Source: Sulfurimonas sp. | GTDB taxonomy: Bacteria; Campylobacterota; Campylobacteria; Campylobacterales; Sulfurimonadaceae | Direction: 5' to 3' | Assembly: GCA_022712845.1 (NCBI GenBank) | Contig: JAFLJV010000027.1 | Location: forward strand, 1 to 6,739 | Length of the DNA: 6,739 nucleotides | In this document: positions 1-6,739 of the stretch, one piece after another | Position numbering within the stretch: position 1 is the stretch's first letter | Layout: each line of letters begins with the position of its first letter | Made by a program: the position numbers and the translations under genes | The notes under the pieces: generated by a model | Told to the model about the DNA's origin: nothing | Databases searched by the model: none | What the model saw: the letters and a program-made list of their open reading frames with translations, nothing else

Positions 1-794
1 TCATATTTTTTTGCTATTTCAAATCGTCTATTTATAAATTTAGGAAGCTTGTTTAGCTGCGAGAGGCCTAAAGCACATTGAACATCTGTGATACGATAAT
101 TATACCCCAAATCTCTCATCTCATACTCCCATGGTTTCATATCAGGAGCTTTAACCATACCATGAGCTCTTAACAGTAAAAGTTTTTTATAAATCTCTTT
201 TGAGTTTGTAGTAATAGCTCCGCCCTCTGCGGTAGTAATATGTTTTACTGGATGAAAAGAGAAGATAGATAAATCGCTATTTGTACAACTTCCTGCTTTA
301 ATACCGTTATATACAGCACCTATCGAATGAGCACAATCTTCTAAAATCACTACATCATAAGTATCTTGTAAATGTTTTAGTTTATCCTGATTTACCATAT
401 TTCCAGAAAATGCAACAGCGTAAATAGCTTTAATTGTTGAATCTTTTTTCAATTCTGCTTCACATAAATCCAAATCTATATTTCCATCTTTTTGAATATC
501 AACAAATATCGGTTTAGCACCGACATATAAAATAGAATTAGAAGTAGCCAGAAATGAGTTTGGGGTAGTCAGCACTTTGTCATCTTTGTTTAATAATACC
601 AGTGAAGCCAAATGCAGTGAAGCCGTTCCATTTGCGACGGCCACTACATATTTAGCACCGCAATAAGAGGCTAAGGCCTCTTCAAACTCTTTTACTTTTG
701 GCCCCGTAGTCAAATAATCAGATTTTAAAGTATCGACAACACTAGCAATGTCATCATCTTGAATAAGCTGTTTTCCGTAAGGTATAAAATTCAA
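1..794 (-). CDS. pseC: PseC, UDP-4-amino-4,6-dideoxy-N-acetyl-beta-L-altrosamine transaminase (3' end cut off by window)
   Basis: PLP-dependent aminotransferase of the DegT/DnrJ/EryC1/StrS fold. By family knowledge PseC aminates the 4-keto sugar made by PseB, the second step toward pseudaminic acid, in the cytosol. I translated 264 codons with no stop; the frame runs off base 1 after Tyr264. Visible marks are the N-terminal NFIPYGKQ and LTTGPKVKEFE, the NGTASLHLA phosphate-binding segment at about 55-63, Asp153 in LEDCAHSIGA (contacts the PLP ring nitrogen), the Schiff-base Lys184 in FHPVKHITTAEGG, and DLGYNYRITDVQCALGLSQL at 228-247. The family is about 380 residues, so roughly 115 are missing. 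No ATG is available: the frame opens with two consecutive TTG codons straight after the pseB stop. I chose the second TTG because AAGGA lies 6 bases before it, and the protein then begins MNFIPYG as I recall for relatives. PseC rather than another StrS-type aminotransferase is supported by the adjacent pseB. Confidence 0.93.
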   Translation of the reverse strand, partial: MNFIPYGKQLIQDDDIASVVDTLKSDYLTTGPKVKEFEEALASYCGAKYVVAVANGTASLHLASLVLLNKDDKVLTTPNSFLATSNSILYVGAKPIFVDIQKDGNIDLDLCEAELKKDSTIKAIYAVAFSGNMVNQDKLKHLQDTYDVVILEDCAHSIGAVYNGIKAGSCTNSDLSIFSFHPVKHITTAEGGAITTNSKEIYKKLLLLRAHGMVKAPDMKPWEYEMRDLGYNYRITDVQCALGLSQLNKLPKFINRRFEIAKKY

Positions 795-797
795 CAA

Positions 798-3476
<2,679 letters not shown>

Positions 3477-3480
<4 letters not shown>

Positions 3481-4130
3481 TGGCTTTGTTTATAACCGGC
3501 TATTACTACGACATCTTCTCTATCACTGAATGAATCAACACTCATCATTTCATATCCAGCTGATTTTAATAAGGAATAATAATTATGATGATACACTTTA
3601 AAATCAGCTTCTTTTCTGTCTATACTATCTTGAAGATTTGTATTGCTCTTTAAGGTACTAACCACTATTACTACATTTTCAATTTTATTATAAATTAATT
3701 GGAATAGTGTTTCCAACTCTCTTTTTTTAAAATAATCTAATGTGTTTTGTGAAACTATCACAACATTATTTAAATTATTATCCTTAATATATTTTTCAAT
3801 ATCCATACATACAAACTCGACATAATTTAAGTTTTTATAATTTTTTTTATTTACAATAATTTGCTTTTTGTTTATATCTATTCCAATAAATTTATTATAT
3901 GTGTTTAATTTTTTACTCAATAAAGTTATTAAGGTACCAGCACCTGTACCAATTTCAATAACAGTATTAAAATTTAAACCTTTTATTTTATCATATGTTA
4001 CTTGCGCAAAAGTTTCAAAATCGTTATATGCTTCATTCCTCCTATTATTATGCCAATTACTAGAGATACTACTTTGCCAATATTTTTTTGTAAATTTTTT
4101 TTTGATTACTTGCTTAATCTTATTTATCAT
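3477..4130 (-). CDS. Class I SAM-dependent methyltransferase, probably acting on a glycan
   Basis: A 217-residue Rossmann-fold methyltransferase. Motif I is VIEIGTGAGT at 57-66, with the GxGxG-like loop. An acidic residue follows the second strand, Asp85 in FIGIDINKKQ, to hold the SAM ribose. CMDIEKYI at 108-115 gives Asp110 near the adenine. The post-IV segment VVIVSQNTLDYF (123-134) has no NPPY/DPPY, which argues against an N6-adenine or amino-methyltransferase and fits an O-methyltransferase or an unusual member. The first 16 residues hold seven lysines, a basic tail that might sit on the membrane. The family beyond the fold is not one I can name; a sugar or glycan methyltransferase is inferred from the neighbours. 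The gene overlaps the transferase upstream and the flippase downstream by 4 bases each (ATGA). The coding strand carries A9 (bases 4095-4103) and A7 runs near the start, which may be slippage-prone. Confidence 0.8.
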
Positions 4131-5881
4131 TTATTAAGTCCTATTGTTTCATTTATTTTTACGGCAATTTCTCTTTTGTAATCTACTAAAAAGTCATTAT
4201 CTTTATTGGCAAATCTATTACAAAATTTATTTTTTGCCGTTTGTACTTTTTCTTGACTCCACCAGGCTAATGGGTCTTGATAAATTTCATTTAATTTTAA
4301 AACTAATGATTTCGGAGTATAGTGCAATATACCTGCACTTTCAATTAAATCAAAATATGGCTTTGCTTCATCTCTTAATTCCCAATGCAACGGATTCCAA
4401 TACAACAATGTAGGATAATTTGCACTAAAAGTTTCTAAGTACGTTGTGGCATTATATGTTGATATACAAAGTCTACATTCTGATAGTCTATCATAAAAAG
4501 ATTTATTAAGATTTATATCACTTTCTATAAAACTTTCACATCCTTTGTCTATAAATCTTTCTTTAATATTCCATTTATAATCATGCTGATATATTCTTAA
4601 CTTTAATAATTTTTTTGCATTATCAGAAGATGATATTAAATAAGATACTTGATCATCAATATAATTTAACACTTGTCCATCGATTGGCATCGCCATTATA
4701 TGGCAGCTGTATCTTGGGAATGATGATAATGGAATTAAAATATCTCCATTTGGATTATAATTTATATTTTTTATTAATTTTACTGCGGAAACAGGTACAA
4801 TTTTTTTATTATATTTATTATCCCATCCCCAAGAAAAAAAGTTATCAGCAGATTTTATTTGATGTTCCTCGTGTGATGAAAACAATCCCATACCATAATG
4901 ACCACCATGTTGTCCTATTATATATTTAGTTCCTTCTTCTTTTTTTTCCGCAGTCCAAAATTTAAAGGCATCATCTGATGAGTATGCATTAGCTGTAAAT
5001 ATAACTTTTGCATTTTTAGGGTATTTTTTTAAAACTTCAAGTCTAAACTCTTTGTAACTTTCTAAATAATATTTTGGTATCTGTTTTTTTAGAAGACTTA
5101 TTAGTATCTTTTCAAATAATGATTCTGTATTACTAATTATTAAAGACTCTCTCAGTTTAGCATTGCAATTCACATCAACACCTAGATTTATTGTGGTGCC
5201 TAATGTTGGTATTTGTCCAAGCTTAATTTGCAAAGCCCATAAATTACCAAGATTTATATATGATGAAAAAAAGTGTACTTTATTAAACTTATTGATAAAA
5301 AATGAAAATTTTTTTATTTTGTCTTTTAGGCATATTTTTTCTTTTTTATTTACTATTTTATCATCACCGCCAATTTCTATATTCTTTATTTTAATATTAA
5401 AAAAAGATATGATATTTTTGTAAATATAATGATTCCACAAATCATCTTTATATAATGCATTAAAGTCATCCATACTGCTTGGCAAAATATCTTCATCTTT
5501 TAAATTGATAGCTATTGTATAATCAATATTTTTTTTAGAAACTTCCAAAATAGAAAGATATCTATCATAAACTATTTCAATAAAATATCTGAGCCATGGT
5601 CCTAAAATTATCCTCCAATAAGAGATTGAGAAATCAACACCATGAATTTTATTTAGATTATCTTTTAATATTTCTAAATATTTTTCATAAATTTTATCTA
5701 TATACTTAGTATCTTCATAAAGTTTTTCTCTATCATCCCAGTGATATGATAAAGTTTTATGTTCATATTGTTCGTAAACATCTTTTTTTGAATATAATTT
5801 ACACCACTCACCTAAAAATAAAATTTTTTCGTTCTTATCTTTTGGGAATGTTTTTTCTATGGCAGTAGTAACTAAAACCAT
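4127..5881 (-). CDS. LIC12162-family putative glycan transferase
   Basis: A 584-residue protein that I recognise as the LIC12162 family of putative transferases, found in surface-polysaccharide loci of Leptospira and marine bacteria. Family marks in the N-terminal half are LVTTAIEKTFP (3-13), LFLGEWC (21-27), YHWDDREKL (46-54) and YWRIILGPWLRYF (88-100). The C-terminal half looks like a GT-B type glycosyltransferase: GQHGGHYG at 323-330, the FFSWGW segment at 348-353, and STYNATTYLETFSANYPTLL at 474-493, where a GT-B enzyme would hold its nucleotide-sugar donor. No signal peptide or membrane segment is apparent, so it is probably cytosolic or peripheral. Donor and acceptor are unknown. The ATG follows the SDR stop by 6 bases without a good ribosome site, so translation is probably coupled; the N-terminus matches the family start. 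The TGA overlaps the methyltransferase ATG. DNA is very AT-rich, with many AAA, AAT and ATT codons. Confidence 0.88.
   Translation of the reverse strand: MVLVTTAIEKTFPKDKNEKILFLGEWCKLYSKKDVYEQYEHKTLSYHWDDREKLYEDTKYIDKIYEKYLEILKDNLNKIHGVDFSISYWRIILGPWLRYFIEIVYDRYLSILEVSKKNIDYTIAINLKDEDILPSSMDDFNALYKDDLWNHYIYKNIISFFNIKIKNIEIGGDDKIVNKKEKICLKDKIKKFSFFINKFNKVHFFSSYINLGNLWALQIKLGQIPTLGTTINLGVDVNCNAKLRESLIISNTESLFEKILISLLKKQIPKYYLESYKEFRLEVLKKYPKNAKVIFTANAYSSDDAFKFWTAEKKEEGTKYIIGQHGGHYGMGLFSSHEEHQIKSADNFFSWGWDNKYNKKIVPVSAVKLIKNINYNPNGDILIPLSSFPRYSCHIMAMPIDGQVLNYIDDQVSYLISSSDNAKKLLKLRIYQHDYKWNIKERFIDKGCESFIESDINLNKSFYDRLSECRLCISTYNATTYLETFSANYPTLLYWNPLHWELRDEAKPYFDLIESAGILHYTPKSLVLKLNEIYQDPLAWWSQEKVQTAKNKFCNRFANKDNDFLVDYKREIAVKINETIGLNK
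4139..4142 (-). promoter_or_regulatory. Ribosome binding site of the methyltransferase gene
   Basis: AGGA on the minus strand, 8 bases before the ATG at 4130, lying within the last codons of the transferase gene. It supports the ATG that overlaps the upstream TGA. Confidence 0.55.
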
Positions 5882-5887
5882 AATGCT

Positions 5888-6718
5888 TTACCAAACACTT
5901 CTACCACCGTCCATATTTAAAGTAGCCCCATTCATATAACTACTAGCATCACTACATAAAAAGAGTATAGAGGCTTTATACTCATCTATATTTGCCATTC
6001 TCTGCATAGGAATTAGTGGTGTTATCTTATTTATAAACTCATCAGGATGATTGTTAAAGACTCCACCTGGGGCAAAGGCATTACATCTAACACCTCTGTC
6101 TGCCCAATAAGTGGATATGTATTTTGTAAGTCCGATGAGCCCATGCTTGATTACGGAGTATGTAACTGGTTTTACATTCTGTTCATCATCCTTTAAACCA
6201 TCTTGTTTGTAGAGTCTCTGGTCTGGTGCGATAACACCCAAGTCAGATGCTATATTTAAAATAACACCTTTATTATTTTTTGCCATTTCATATCCAAATA
6301 TTTTGCTACAAAGCATAGCCCCACTCAGTCCAACAGATATTTCTAAATTCCACTGATTCAAGTCAAAGTTTTCCAGTCTTGATTTGTTCACATTGCTGTC
6401 TTTTTCAAACTTTGGGTCTATTGCAGCGTTATTTATTAGTATATTTGGATATTTATCAAACTCTTTAAATATCATATGTTTAGCTTGAAGTATCTCATCT
6501 TCTTTTGTTATATCAACTTTTAAAGTTAATATATCTTTTTTATACTCTTTTGAAAAGTACTCTTTTATATCTTCAAGAGCATTTTCATTTATATCAAAAA
6601 CAACTACATCAGCACCTGCTTCAAGAAGAGCCTCTACATGTTTTTTTCCAAGTAGCCCTGCACCACCTGTTACAATTACAAGGCTACCGTTTAAATTAAA
6701 TTTGTCCATTACACTCAT
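5888..6718 (-). CDS. SDR-family oxidoreductase, PtmA-like, of a glycan/flagellin-modification locus
   Basis: A 276-residue NAD(P)-dependent short-chain dehydrogenase. Visible are the cofactor loop TGGAGLLG at 17-24, Asp42 at the end of the second strand (favours NAD over NADP), NNAA at 96-99, catalytic Ser158 in NIAS, Tyr187 and Lys191 in YSVIK, PGGV at 217-220, and the C-terminal MNGATLNMDGG typical of classical SDRs. Ser158 and Tyr187 lie 29 residues apart, against about 12-14 in most classical SDRs; the inserted stretch (APDQRLY and an acidic loop) marks a subfamily I associate with nonulosonate and flagellin-modification clusters (PtmA-like), from memory. The substrate is unknown; a sugar or nucleotide sugar is inferred from context. 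The ATG at 6718 has AGGA 6 bases upstream, which favours it over Met4 at 6709. It is the first gene of the operon in view, and 6 bases separate it from the transferase gene. Confidence 0.9.
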   Translation of the reverse strand: MSVMDKFNLNGSLVIVTGGAGLLGKKHVEALLEAGADVVVFDINENALEDIKEYFSKEYKKDILTLKVDITKEDEILQAKHMIFKEFDKYPNILINNAAIDPKFEKDSNVNKSRLENFDLNQWNLEISVGLSGAMLCSKIFGYEMAKNNKGVILNIASDLGVIAPDQRLYKQDGLKDDEQNVKPVTYSVIKHGLIGLTKYISTYWADRGVRCNAFAPGGVFNNHPDEFINKITPLIPMQRMANIDEYKASILFLCSDASSYMNGATLNMDGGRSVW

Positions 6719-6724
6719 AAATAA

Positions 6725-6728
6725 TCCT
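6725..6728 (-). promoter_or_regulatory. Ribosome binding site of the SDR gene
   Basis: AGGA on the minus strand in an otherwise AT-only leader, 6 bases before the ATG at 6718. It decides for that start over the internal Met4. Only 21 bases of leader are in the window, too few to judge a promoter. Confidence 0.65.
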
Positions 6729-6739
6729 AAATTATTTTA

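Noticed and set aside
1..3. Bases tca at the very start read as TGA on the minus strand and might look like the pseC stop.
   Set aside because: It is out of frame: pseC reads TAT followed by the incomplete codon GA. The protein is also about 115 residues short of the family length.
3868..5423. Plus-strand open frames of 86-104 codons opposite the methyltransferase and transferase genes.
   Set aside because: AT-rich coding DNA on one strand yields long Leu/Ile/Phe-rich frames on the other. These lie fully within recognised genes.
6505..6699. Plus-strand Leu/Gln/His-rich frame opposite the start of the SDR gene.
   Set aside because: Its composition is that of a mirrored Rossmann fold coding region; nothing supports expression.

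Overview
The window is one unbroken minus-strand gene cluster for making and handling a surface glycan. Reading in the direction of transcription (from base 6739 down to base 1) it holds six genes: an SDR-family oxidoreductase, a LIC12162-family putative glycan transferase, a class I SAM-dependent methyltransferase, a PglK-like ABC flippase, pseB, and the first two thirds of pseC, which runs off the window edge. The genes almost touch. Gaps are 6 and 3 bases, and overlaps are 4, 4 and 8 bases, so the set is very probably one operon with translational coupling. Its promoter and terminator lie outside the window. No stretch without a gene exceeds about 20 bases, and I see no RNA gene, mobile element, CRISPR array or plus-strand gene.

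The likely host is a member of the Campylobacterota (epsilonproteobacteria), such as a Sulfurimonas-, Arcobacter- or Sulfurospirillum-like organism. The reasons are AT-rich DNA, an ABC exporter that resembles Campylobacter jejuni PglK along its whole length (565 residues against 564 as I recall it), and pseB/pseC as an adjacent pair as in Campylobacter and Helicobacter flagellin glycosylation. The genus cannot be fixed from this sequence.

How the genes may work together: PseB and PseC catalyse the first two steps from UDP-GlcNAc toward CMP-pseudaminic acid. The flippase could move a lipid-linked glycan across the inner membrane. The transferase and methyltransferase could build or decorate that glycan. 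The SDR belongs to a subfamily I associate with nonulosonate and flagellin-modification loci (PtmA-like), but its substrate is not evident. The glycan could be an O-antigen or capsule, an S-layer or protein glycan, or a flagellin modification; the window does not decide this.

Base composition is uneven. The DNA from about 2340 to 5880 (transferase, methyltransferase and membrane half of the flippase) is markedly more AT-rich than pseC, pseB and the flippase ATPase domain on one side and the SDR on the other. This would fit a variable cassette set between conserved flanks, though amino-acid composition explains part of it.
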